A DNA stretch of 34,340 nucleotides from Candidatus Staskawiczbacteria bacterium. Lineage in GTDB: Bacteria; Patescibacteriota; Minisyncoccia; Minisyncoccales; Staskawiczbacteraceae. Position 1 is the first letter of the stretch, and every line of letters starts with the position of its first letter. The notes beneath the pieces were generated by a model, which saw only the letters and a list, made by a program, of their open reading frames with translations, was not told where the DNA came from and ran no database searches. Shown piece after piece: positions 1-7,641 of the stretch. Both the position numbers and the translations under genes were made by a program. The stretch spans positions 1-34,340 of the forward strand of contig CAIKWD010000009.1 in assembly GCA_903831095.1 (NCBI GenBank). The letters are read 5' to 3'.

Positions 1-57
1 ATGGTAGAACACGACCTTCCCAAGGTTGAGACGCGGGTTCGATTCCCGTCCCTCGCT
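1..57 (+). tRNA. tRNA-Gly (CCC), 5' truncated by window edge
   Basis: Anticodon stem CGACC/GGTTG (12-16/24-28) with loop TTCCCAA (anticodon CCC at 19-21); T-arm GCGGGTTCGATTCCCGT; discriminator T as usual for tRNA-Gly; CCA not encoded. Confidence 0.88.
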
Positions 58-67
58 CATATATAAT

Positions 68-138
68 GCCGCTTTAGCTTAGTGGTAAAGCAGCTGTTTC
101 GTAAACAGCAGACGCAAGTCCGATTCTTGCATGCGGCT
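68..138 (+). tRNA. tRNA-Thr (CGT)
   Basis: Acceptor GCCGCTT/ATGCGGC, anticodon arm GCTGT-TTCGTAA-ACAGC, T-stem GCAAG/CTTGC with loop TCCGATT. Confidence 0.88.
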
Positions 139-155
139 CAAAGATCGTTTATCTC

Positions 156-184
156 TTGACATTGCTTTATATATATGATAAAGT
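156..184 (+). promoter_or_regulatory. sigma70-type promoter for the downstream structured RNA
   Basis: TTGACA (156-161), 17-nt spacer, TAAAGT (179-184). Confidence 0.65.
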
Positions 185-189
185 AGCTT

Positions 190-878
190 TGCAGTAAATT
201 TAAAGGGCAACTGCCTAGAAAATTGGTAATCACAGTTAGATGAGTCAAATTTGACTCTCTGGGAAGAAAAGAACGTAAGTTGGTTATCAGTTTTCTGGGT
301 GGTTGTGAAAACATTTTAGATAAAAAGTTGATTTATTATAATGTCATTAATAATTCAGTGGACATTATGGTATTCAAAGTTTTTTTTCGAGAAGTTTCAT
401 AACTGCCCTCTATAATTTGAAAATTCAAGAGAGAAAGAATTGGTGGTGTGCCAACTTTATAGGGAATTTAGCTGGCTACTCCCCCCCAAGCAGTGAAAAT
501 TCTTTGACGCTGGTTCTTTCTCTTTTTTAAAAATTGAGCAAACATTGAGGCGTTTTTTGCAGAAAAACAGCAGTGCCACCCCCTAAAAAGGTAATATCGA
601 TTCGATCTGCATCCTTATCGGTGTTACCTTTGCTGCCTTACTTAATGTTTGCTCACCTTAAAGGTGATGGCGTTGACGACAGCCTCCATAGCTGCCGCTA
701 ATACGCCAGTCGTTGGCGCCATCACCCCTTTGTTCTTTTCATAATTTTATGTCTCTCCCTTGTCCAACTGGTCCTGTTTATGTTTCGACTTGAACTTATT
801 CGCCAGTAACGTGGACAAGGGAGGGACTCTATGTTAGAGCCAATCAAATAATAAAAAAAGATTGAGCTCTTTTTTTTT
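190..878 (+). ncRNA. candidate large structured non-coding RNA (about 690 nt), class unknown
   Basis: Own promoter, terminator at 837-878, no substantial plus-strand ORF, and long helices read directly: 217-232/281-296 (16 bp), 242-257 palindrome, 338-345/361-368, 430-439/514-523, 536-546/644-654, 568-572/631-635, 588-594/624-630, 663-672/717-726 with 675-680/709-714, 751-766/812-827 with 767-771/803-807. Confidence 0.65.
837..878 (+). terminator. Rho-independent terminator
   Basis: GAGCCAATC ... GATTGAGCTC (one bulge) followed by TTTTTTTTT. Confidence 0.65.
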
Positions 879-925
879 GTTTGAAAATTTAGTAAGATGA
901 TAATATATAAAAATAATTCCATTGT

Positions 926-2015
926 ATGGCAGAATCAATATTGGAAAATCTTGAGGAAAGAGTCCGTCATTTGATGGACCGTCTTTGATATAGAAGGAAA
1001 AGAAAAGAAGTTAAAGGAATTGGAAAAGGAAACTCTAAAACCAAATTTTTGGGATGATGCAGAAAGCGCCGGACAAGTTCAGCAAGAAATTTCAGAAACA
1101 AAGGAAGAAGTGGAAGGAATAAGAATAATTGAAAACGATTTGCAAGAGTTGAAAATTTTAGAGAAAGATGAAAGTTTGAAATTGGAAATAAATGAGAAAT
1201 TGGAAACTTTAAAGGCACTTGTAGAAAAGCAGGAATTCAAAACTTTTTTATCTGGCAGGTACGACAAGAATAATGCAATCTTGGAAATATATTCTGGAGC
1301 AGGTGGGTTAGATTCGCAGGATTGGGCAACAATGCTTTTGAGAATGTATGAAAAATATTGTGCTTCCAAAGGGTTTAAGGCTATAGTTTTGCATCAAGCA
1401 TATGGACAAGCTGGCGGACCGGAAGGGCGAATAGGAACAAAATCTGTTACAATGGAAATAACTGGTAGTCATGCTTATGGTTTTTTAAGAAAAGAATCGG
1501 GAGTGCATAGATTAGTAAGAATTTCGCCATTTAATGCACAGAAATTACGGCAGACTTCCTTTGCTTTGGTAAATATTTTGCCGGAAATAAAAGGCAAAGA
1601 TGTAGAAATAGAAATAAAGCCGGAAGATTTGAAAATTGATACATTTCGCGCTTCAGGACCTGGTGGGCAGTATGTAAACAAAACAGAATCTGCAATAAGA
1701 ATAACGCACATTCCAACTGGAATTGTAGTTGCTTCACAAACAGAAAGGCTTCAGGGTAAAAACAAGGACAGCGCCATGAAAATTTTGTACGCTAAACTTT
1801 ACCAATTGCAGGAAGAAATGCATAAAAAGAAAATGAAGGAAATAAAGGGTGATTTGGTTTCAGCTAGTTGGGGAAATCAAATAAGGTCTTATGTTTTGCA
1901 CCCGTATAAAATGGTAAAAGATTTGAGAACACAGTATGAAACATCAGACACAGAAGGAGTTTTAAATGGAGATTTAGAAAAATTTATAGAGGCCGAGTTA
2001 AAAATGGCAGGTTAA
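926..2015 (+). CDS. prfB: peptide chain release factor 2 (programmed +1 frameshift at 983-989)
   Basis: Short upstream frame ATG(926)...CTT TGA T encodes MAESILENLEERVRHLMDRL; +1 slip gives DIEGKEKKLKELEKETLKPNFWDD, continuing into the ORF listed at 1020. GGQ motif in RASGPGGQYVNKTESAIRITHIPTG. Confidence 0.93.
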
Positions 2016-2021
2016 TTAAAA

Positions 2022-2702
2022 ATGATAAAATTTAACAACGTTACAAAAATTTATCCGCCAAATACTGTTGTCTTACAAAATGTTTCTTTTGAAATAAAGG
2101 AGGGAGAATTTGTTTGCATTGTTGGAAAATCTGGAGCTGGAAAAACAACTTTGGCACATTTAATTTTAGGATTGGAAGCTCCAACTTCTGGAGAAATTTA
2201 TTTTGATGGAATGAATTTAAGTGATATTAATCCATTAAAAATGCAGGAAATAAGGAGAAGGGTTGGGTGCGTTTATCAAGACTATAAATTACTGCCCAAA
2301 AAAACAGTTTATGAAAATGTAGCCTATATTATGCAGGTTGAGGGAAAGGAAAATAGCTTAATAGAAAAAGAAGTTCCAAAAGCTCTAGAGGCTATTGGTT
2401 TACAGGATAAGGTAGATAATTTCCCAGATCAGCTTTCCGGAGGGGAACAGCAAAGACTGGCTATTGCTAGGGCGCTTGTTAACCACCCCGATATTATTAT
2501 TGCCGACGAGCCAACAGGAAATTTGGATCCTTACAATACTTACGAAGTTATTTCTCTATTGCAGAAAATTAACCAGGCTGGGAAAACTGTTATCTTGTCT
2601 ACTCACGACAGGGAAGTCATAAACAAGCTTGGGAAAAGGGTTATTACTTTAGAAAAAGGAAAAATAGTTAGAGATGAAATAGAAGGAAGATATATCATAT
2701 AA
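2022..2702 (+). CDS. ftsE: cell division ATP-binding protein FtsE
   Basis: ABC ATPase with Walker A GKSGAGKT, signature LSGGEQQR, DEPTGNLDP; immediately upstream of ftsX. Confidence 0.93.
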   Translation: MIKFNNVTKIYPPNTVVLQNVSFEIKEGEFVCIVGKSGAGKTTLAHLILGLEAPTSGEIYFDGMNLSDINPLKMQEIRRRVGCVYQDYKLLPKKTVYENVAYIMQVEGKENSLIEKEVPKALEAIGLQDKVDNFPDQLSGGEQQRLAIARALVNHPDIIIADEPTGNLDPYNTYEVISLLQKINQAGKTVILSTHDREVINKLGKRVITLEKGKIVRDEIEGRYII

Positions 2703-2712
2703 ATAAAAAAAT

Positions 2713-3627
2713 ATGCTGACAAATTTTAAGAGAGTTTTCAATTTCGCGGTCAATGATTTTTCCAGAGAACAGGGCATATCAATTGCCGCAATTTTTGTGC
2801 TGGCCATAACAACCTTGCTTTTGACTGGTTTGATTTTTTTTCAGGGGGTAGCTAATCATCTCGCTACGCAAATTCAAAATAAAATTGACATTACTGCTTA
2901 TTTTGTAGATGGAACTCAAGAACAGGACATATTGAATGTGAAAGACGAAATTTTAAGTATGTCTTCCAATATTAAAAAAATAGAATATGTTTCTAAAGAC
3001 CAGGCGCTAGCTTTATTTAATGAAAAACACAAGGACAATCCAGTTTTGGCAAATGCCTTGCAGGAGGTTGGGGACAATCCATTTCTACCTTCCTTGAACA
3101 TCACAACTAATGGAGATCCAGCACAATATGCTTCAGTCGCAAATATTTTGCAAACTGCAGATTTCAGTAAATTGATCGAAAAGGTGGACTTTTCCCAGAA
3201 AAAGGATATAATCGAAAAAGTTTACTCTGTTACTTCAAAAATAAATATTATAGGCATAATATTGGGTATTATATTAGTTTTTGTTGCCATATTGGTTGTT
3301 TTCAACACTATAAAACTTGCCATCGAAAATTCCAAAGAGGAAATAAGTACTATGCGCATTGTTGGAGCATCTGATTGGTTTATAAAAGGGCCTTTTGTAA
3401 TCCAAGGAATAATTTACGGAGTAATTTCATTTTTTATTTGCATTGTGCTGACAGGATTAGCTGCTTATTTTGTAGCTTCCCAATTATATTCAATTTTGCC
3501 TGGATTCAATGTATTTGATTATTTCTTGTCTAACCTGTGGATTTTTGTATCAGTACAACTTGGTTTTGGAATAGGTGTAGGAGCAATTTCAGCCTTGGTA
3601 GTGGTGAAAAAATATTTAAGTATTTAG
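2713..3627 (+). CDS. ftsX: cell division permease FtsX
   Basis: N-terminal TM, large extracellular domain, C-terminal TMs with NTIKLAIENSKEEISTMRIVGAS typical of FtsX; adjacent to ftsE. Confidence 0.92.
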   Translation: MLTNFKRVFNFAVNDFSREQGISIAAIFVLAITTLLLTGLIFFQGVANHLATQIQNKIDITAYFVDGTQEQDILNVKDEILSMSSNIKKIEYVSKDQALALFNEKHKDNPVLANALQEVGDNPFLPSLNITTNGDPAQYASVANILQTADFSKLIEKVDFSQKKDIIEKVYSVTSKINIIGIILGIILVFVAILVVFNTIKLAIENSKEEISTMRIVGASDWFIKGPFVIQGIIYGVISFFICIVLTGLAAYFVASQLYSILPGFNVFDYFLSNLWIFVSVQLGFGIGVGAISALVVVKKYLSI

Positions 3628-3635
3628 GAAAATAT

Positions 3636-3698
3636 TGCGAGGTCATCCCTCGGCCGTAGCCAGTAGGCTCCAGCCTACGGGCGAGGCTAATGGTAGGA
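3636..3698 (+). pseudogene. tRNA-Gln 5' fragment interrupted by a 40-nt palindrome
   Basis: TGCGAGGTCAT (3636-3646) and CTAATGGTAGGA (3687-3698) together equal the first 23 nt of the intact tRNA-Gln at 3951; 3647-3686 is a CCTCGGCCGTAG...CTACGGGCGAGG palindrome. Confidence 0.75.
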
Positions 3699-3699
3699 C

Positions 3700-3945
3700 A
3701 TGCATTATATTTATGTTTTAAAAAGTGAAAAGGATGGAAAACTATATATTGGATGCACGTCTAATATTGAGAATAGATTGTATTACCATAATAGTGGAAA
3801 AGTTTTGTCAACAAAAAGCAGGAGACCATTTATACTGATTTTTACCGAATTATACCCAGATAGATATCAGGCTTTCGAGAAAGAACGTTATTATAAAACT
3901 GCGAAAGGTAAAAGAGAGTTAAAAAGTAAATTTGAAAATCAATAA
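3700..3945 (+). CDS. GIY-YIG nuclease superfamily protein
   Basis: MHYIYVLKSEKDGKLYIGCTSNIENRLYYHNSGKV... is the canonical small GIY-YIG pattern. Confidence 0.92.
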   Translation: MHYIYVLKSEKDGKLYIGCTSNIENRLYYHNSGKVLSTKSRRPFILIFTELYPDRYQAFEKERYYKTAKGKRELKSKFENQ

Positions 3946-3950
3946 TTTAT

Positions 3951-4021
3951 TGCGAGGTCATCTAATGGTAGGATTGCGCCCTCTGAAGGCGCTCATCTTG
4001 GTTCGAGTCCAAGCCTCGCAG
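3951..4021 (+). tRNA. tRNA-Gln (CTG)
   Basis: Acceptor TGCGAGG/CCTCGCA, anticodon arm GCGCC-CTCTGAA-GGCGC, T-arm CTTGG-TTCGAGT-CCAAG, discriminator G. Confidence 0.93.
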
Positions 4022-4082
4022 CTAGTATAAAATAGAATATTGTGTTATAATCTACAAACAATATAAATTAATATAAAAAAAT

Positions 4083-4166
4083 ATGCCAAGTTGGCCAGAT
4101 AGAAAAAGATTAGCAAGAAGACTTAAAAAAAGAAAAAGAACCAAGCTTAATCCAAGAAAGAAGTAG
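4083..4166 (+). CDS. 27-aa highly basic small protein
   Basis: MPSWPDRKRLARRLKKRKRTKLNPRKK; TATAAT at 4046-4051 upstream and hairpin terminator at 4201-4238 downstream; below the ORF-track length cutoff. Confidence 0.65.
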   Translation: MPSWPDRKRLARRLKKRKRTKLNPRKK

Positions 4167-4200
4167 TTTTTTAGGTTTGTAATTTATTAGTTATTTAAAG

Positions 4201-4238
4201 AAAATCGCCTTGTGCGCTTTCGTGTATGGCGATTTTTT
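4201..4238 (+). terminator. Rho-independent terminator
   Basis: AAAATCGCC ... GGCGATTTTTT. Confidence 0.75.
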
Positions 4239-4277
4239 GTTAAAATGAATTAAGAAGTAATAAATTTTAAATATATT

Positions 4278-4742
4278 ATGATTCTAAAAATAAAAAGTCT
4301 AAAAAAAGAGGATATTAAAGAAGTACTAAATATAGCTTTAAAAACTGGGGCAAGCTGCAATAGAAAAGAAGCACAGAAAATAATGAGTTTTTCCTTGGCT
4401 CCAGGTATAAAGCCTTTTAATCCAAATTATTATGTTTTGACCCTAAGTGGGAAAATAATTGGTATTTCAGGGTTGTATTATGATTATGAAGATCCAGATG
4501 ATGTTATGTGGATGGATTATTTTGCTGTAGAACCAGAGTTTCAAAGACAGGGTTATGGAACAAAACTTCTTGAGAATTTGGTTGAAATTTGCAAAAGGAA
4601 AAAAGTCAGAATGCTTTGCGTTTTTACCGATAATCCGGGAGCTTTGAAGTTTTATAGGATAAATGGATTCAAGGTTTGCGGTAAAATAAATAATTATTAC
4701 GGTAATAAACCAAGAATTTGGATGAATAAGACCATAAAATAA
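4278..4742 (+). CDS. GNAT family N-acetyltransferase
   Basis: AVEPEFQRQGYGTKLLENLVEICKRKKVRMLCVFTDNPGALKFYRINGFKVCG acetyl-CoA binding motif. Confidence 0.88.
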   Translation: MILKIKSLKKEDIKEVLNIALKTGASCNRKEAQKIMSFSLAPGIKPFNPNYYVLTLSGKIIGISGLYYDYEDPDDVMWMDYFAVEPEFQRQGYGTKLLENLVEICKRKKVRMLCVFTDNPGALKFYRINGFKVCGKINNYYGNKPRIWMNKTIK

Positions 4743-4748
4743 TTTCAA

Positions 4749-5240
4749 ATGAAATATATTCTTAACAGAAAAACAATTGATAAGATTTTCGAAGTTGGAG
4801 TTGTAATAAAATCCTTCTTTGGTTTTTTTGAAATACTTACAGGAATTGTTTTTGCCATTTCAGGAAAAGCAATTGTAAGCAACTTGCTTTTATGGTTGAC
4901 TCAACAGGAGGTTTCAGAAGATCCTCATGATTCAATAGCAAATTATATAATAAGCGTGGCAAATAATTATTCTGAAGGCAGTTATATTTTCTCCATATTA
5001 TATCTTATTTTTCACGGATTTGTTAACATATTTCTTGCCATTGCACTTTTGAAAAACAAAATTTGGGCTTATCCTTGGGCGCTCTCAGGGTTTAGTATTT
5101 TTACAATTTACCAGATTTATAGGTATTTCCATACTTATTCGCCAGTTCTTTTATTGCTGACTTTCTTTGATATATTTATTATCACAATAGTGTGGTTGGA
5201 ATACAGGAAATATTATAATAAGAAAAAAATACTTGGATAG
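4749..5240 (+). CDS. DUF2127-like membrane protein
   Basis: Multi-TM protein; FEVGVVIKSFFGFFEILTGI and FHGFVNIFLAIALLKNKIWAYPWAL resemble DUF2127. Confidence 0.7.
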   Translation: MKYILNRKTIDKIFEVGVVIKSFFGFFEILTGIVFAISGKAIVSNLLLWLTQQEVSEDPHDSIANYIISVANNYSEGSYIFSILYLIFHGFVNIFLAIALLKNKIWAYPWALSGFSIFTIYQIYRYFHTYSPVLLLLTFFDIFIITIVWLEYRKYYNKKKILG

Positions 5241-5241
5241 T

Positions 5242-5712
5242 ATGAAATTATTTGTTGAAATATTATTGCTGACAATTATTATAGTAATTTTAATTTACTT
5301 GTCTTTTTATTATGCCAAAATTTTGTTGGCGCCAAATTCTGGACCAAGTTCTTCTAGCTTGGTTTGTTTTGGAAACAATTGTTTTCAAGCAGAATTAGCA
5401 GTAACAGAAACTCAAAGAGAAAAAGGATTAATGAATAGGGATAAATTGGAATCTGACAAGGGAATGCTTTTTATTTTTGAAAAAGAGGGAATATATTCAT
5501 TTTGGATGAAAAACACTTTAATACCTTTAGACATGATATGGCTAAATAGCAATAAAGAAATTGTTTTTATTGCGACAGATGTCCAACCCTGCAAAACTTT
5601 AATTTGTCCTTCAACTGTTCCGCAAGCTAAAGCAAAATATGTTTTGGAAATTAATGCCGGTATAGTGCAAAAAATTGGATTGAAAGTTGGTGACATAATG
5701 GAAATAAAATAA
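5242..5712 (+). CDS. DUF192 family protein, membrane-anchored
   Basis: ELAVTETQREKGLMNRDKLESDKGMLFIFEKEGIYSFWMKNTLIPLDMIW matches DUF192. ATG at 5242 is preferred to the TTG at 5233 used in the track. Confidence 0.85.
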   Translation: MKLFVEILLLTIIIVILIYLSFYYAKILLAPNSGPSSSSLVCFGNNCFQAELAVTETQREKGLMNRDKLESDKGMLFIFEKEGIYSFWMKNTLIPLDMIWLNSNKEIVFIATDVQPCKTLICPSTVPQAKAKYVLEINAGIVQKIGLKVGDIMEIK

Positions 5713-5729
5713 GGTTAGTTTGTAAATAA

Positions 5730-5758
5730 AAAATGAGCGTTTATGTCGCTCATTTTTA
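5730..5758. terminator. bidirectional terminator between convergent genes
   Basis: AAAATGAGCG tttatgt CGCTCATTTTTA. Confidence 0.75.
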
Positions 5759-5772
5759 GTTGTTTTAATAAA

Positions 5773-7101
5773 TTATGATAAATAGCCCCAAGTTTGTAGT
5801 CTATCGCTGTCATTGGTCCATTTTTGGCCAATATCAGTGCGGTAAAACATGTTTTGGACCATTATGTTTTTAATTCTGGAATAAACTTGGTTTTGTGCTT
5901 CCGTAACAGTTGTCCCAGATCCAGTAATAACCAACAAGCATCCTGATTCTCCGGCTATTCGCCAAACTCCTTCTTCTTTTTTTACGTCTTCAATATGAAC
6001 TCCATCCAAGCTGTCTGGCTTTTTAAAGAAAATTGGCAGGTCTCTATATTGTTCAACCAGTTCTTTGTCGTTCCTTGTAAGATGCGTTGGCGCCATTATT
6101 CTAACTCCTATTTGAAATCCTCTTTTTGTTTTTATTTCAAAATTTTCTCCGGCGGCCAACTTATACAACCAGTCTCCAGCTAACATTGAAATTCCTTCGC
6201 TTTGAATTTGGATAGTAGGGTAGCCAAATCTGCAGGTAAATTCCAAAGGATAAATTCCTCGGCCGTTGGCAATGCAATTTATGTCTACATATCCTACATA
6301 TCCTGATTCTGCCAAGGCTGGTTTCATTTTTTCCAAAGTCATTTTGAATAAGGTATTTGGTTTTGACCAAAACATCAAAGTTCCCATTTCTCCGGTAAAA
6401 GGTCCAATATCTCCTGGAAAAATTCTTTTGTGTTCAAAGTTTATGTTTACTGGCATTATAAAATCCTTACCATTGAAATATGCGCCAGCTGCCACTTCCA
6501 CTCCAGAAACATATTTTTGCAATTGAAATGTTGGAGCTTTTTTTTGCCAAACGTGCTTATTTTGCTCAAGTAAAACCAAAATGTCTTTGCCATCATCTTC
6601 TTCTCCTAGAAAAGACAAGCCTTTCCCTCCAGAGGGAACATTTCCGCTTGGCTTGAAAACATATCTATCTGGATTGTTTTTAATAAATTCTATTGCCTGG
6701 TCATAATCTGAAAACTGCCATTGTGGCAAAACATTTATGTCATATTTTTTCATTTCCATTTGTCCAAATTCTCTGTCTATTTCCAGCTTGTCTGTATAAA
6801 CACTTCCACCTATTACCAATTTTCCGCTTTTTCGCAATTTGTCGGCAACTTCGCCAAATTCAACGTCATCAAAAATAATAACATCTGCCCAGTCTTTGTA
6901 AGATTCCCAGTTGTCTACTTTTTCTATAAAGCCATTGTAAACATCTGCATCGCTTTTAGCTTTTATATAAGCTTTTACCAAATGTCCTTCCTTGGTCAAT
7001 TGCCAAGCTAAATCTCCACTTAAGCTTTCCAAGGAAACTATTAAGAATTTTTTTGGTGTAAAAATAGGGGCGTTTAAATTTTTATCTGTACCATTTGCCA
7101 T
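5773..7101 (-). CDS. PurD-like ATP-grasp protein (phosphoribosylamine-glycine ligase homologue)
   Basis: YVFKPSGNVPSGGKGLSFL, LQKYVSGVEVAAGAYFNG and EFTCRFGYPTIQ resemble GARS ATP-grasp motifs; substrate not assigned. Confidence 0.75.
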   Translation of the reverse strand: MANGTDKNLNAPIFTPKKFLIVSLESLSGDLAWQLTKEGHLVKAYIKAKSDADVYNGFIEKVDNWESYKDWADVIIFDDVEFGEVADKLRKSGKLVIGGSVYTDKLEIDREFGQMEMKKYDINVLPQWQFSDYDQAIEFIKNNPDRYVFKPSGNVPSGGKGLSFLGEEDDGKDILVLLEQNKHVWQKKAPTFQLQKYVSGVEVAAGAYFNGKDFIMPVNINFEHKRIFPGDIGPFTGEMGTLMFWSKPNTLFKMTLEKMKPALAESGYVGYVDINCIANGRGIYPLEFTCRFGYPTIQIQSEGISMLAGDWLYKLAAGENFEIKTKRGFQIGVRIMAPTHLTRNDKELVEQYRDLPIFFKKPDSLDGVHIEDVKKEEGVWRIAGESGCLLVITGSGTTVTEAQNQVYSRIKNIMVQNMFYRTDIGQKWTNDSDRLQTWGYLS

Positions 7102-7177
7102 AATATTTTTTTAAATAATTTTTTCTAATAATTTAGTATAACATCAAAAAAAATTTATTCAAAAAAATATACAAAAA

Positions 7178-7203
7178 AACAGCCCCGAGTGGGGACTGTT
7201 TTG
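7178..7203 (-). terminator. terminator downstream of the CxxC protein
   Basis: Minus strand AACAGTCCCCACTCGGGGCTGTTTTTTT. Confidence 0.7.
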
Positions 7204-7210
7204 TCAGCTT

Positions 7211-7390
7211 CTATCTGCTGAAGCGTGGAGGTCTCTTTTTTGACCAGCACTCTCTGCAGTAGATTGGTCTGTCTGGAGCTGGTTCAAAAGGAAGCTCTGT
7301 GATCTCTACTGAGCACTCAGAGCACTTCCAATTTCCTTTGACCATTTCTCTTGGGGCAAAACCTTTGCTATTGTTGTTTCTGTCGAACAT
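7211..7390 (-). CDS. 59-aa CxxC...CxxC zinc-ribbon protein
   Basis: MFDRNNNSKGFAPREMVKGNWKCSECSVEITELPFEPAPDRPIYCRECWSKKRPPRFSR; resembles the CxxC-x17-CxxC small proteins (18-residue spacer here). Below the track cutoff. Confidence 0.8.
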   Translation of the reverse strand: MFDRNNNSKGFAPREMVKGNWKCSECSVEITELPFEPAPDRPIYCRECWSKKRPPRFSR

Positions 7391-7551
7391 TTTTGTATAT
7401 TTTTTGTTTACGAATAAAACGACCTTTCTAATAGGTCGTTAGCGACTTATTAGCTTATATACATTATACTCTGTTTATCTACTCATGTCAAGGGCTTTAC
7501 ATTCCTGCTTTAGAATATATGATAAAGATAAATACATTTAAAAATAAAATT

Positions 7552-7641
7552 ATGAAAAAAGAATTTTGGCTGGTAATAATTTTAGGAGTAGTTATTACTA
7601 TTTTACTAATTCTTTTATTATTGCCAGTGAAAATAAAATAA
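7552..7641 (+). CDS. 29-aa hydrophobic (single-TM) peptide, abuts tgt
   Basis: MKKEFWLVIILGVVITILLILLLLPVKIK; its stop directly precedes the tgt ATG. Confidence 0.4.
   Translation: MKKEFWLVIILGVVITILLILLLLPVKIK

Noticed and set aside
190-878. tmRNA, RNase P RNA, SRP RNA or group I/II intron identity for the large ncRNA
   Set aside because: By eye I found no tag ORF with a tRNA-like domain, no RNase P P4 consensus, no SRP GGAAGCAGCC loop and no convincing intron core. A covariance search is still needed.
722-922. 66-aa minus-strand ORF
   Set aside because: Antisense to the structured RNA; low-complexity start (MELFLYIIILL) and hairpin-derived sequence.
986-988. UGA read as an amino acid (alternative genetic code)
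   Set aside because: The prfB TGA is a classical frameshift site, a release factor 2 gene is present, and the cupin gene ends at TGA.
967-1218. Minus-strand ORFs overlapping prfB, copA, adk and other recognised genes
   Set aside because: Antisense to confidently identified genes, low complexity, no recognisable domains.
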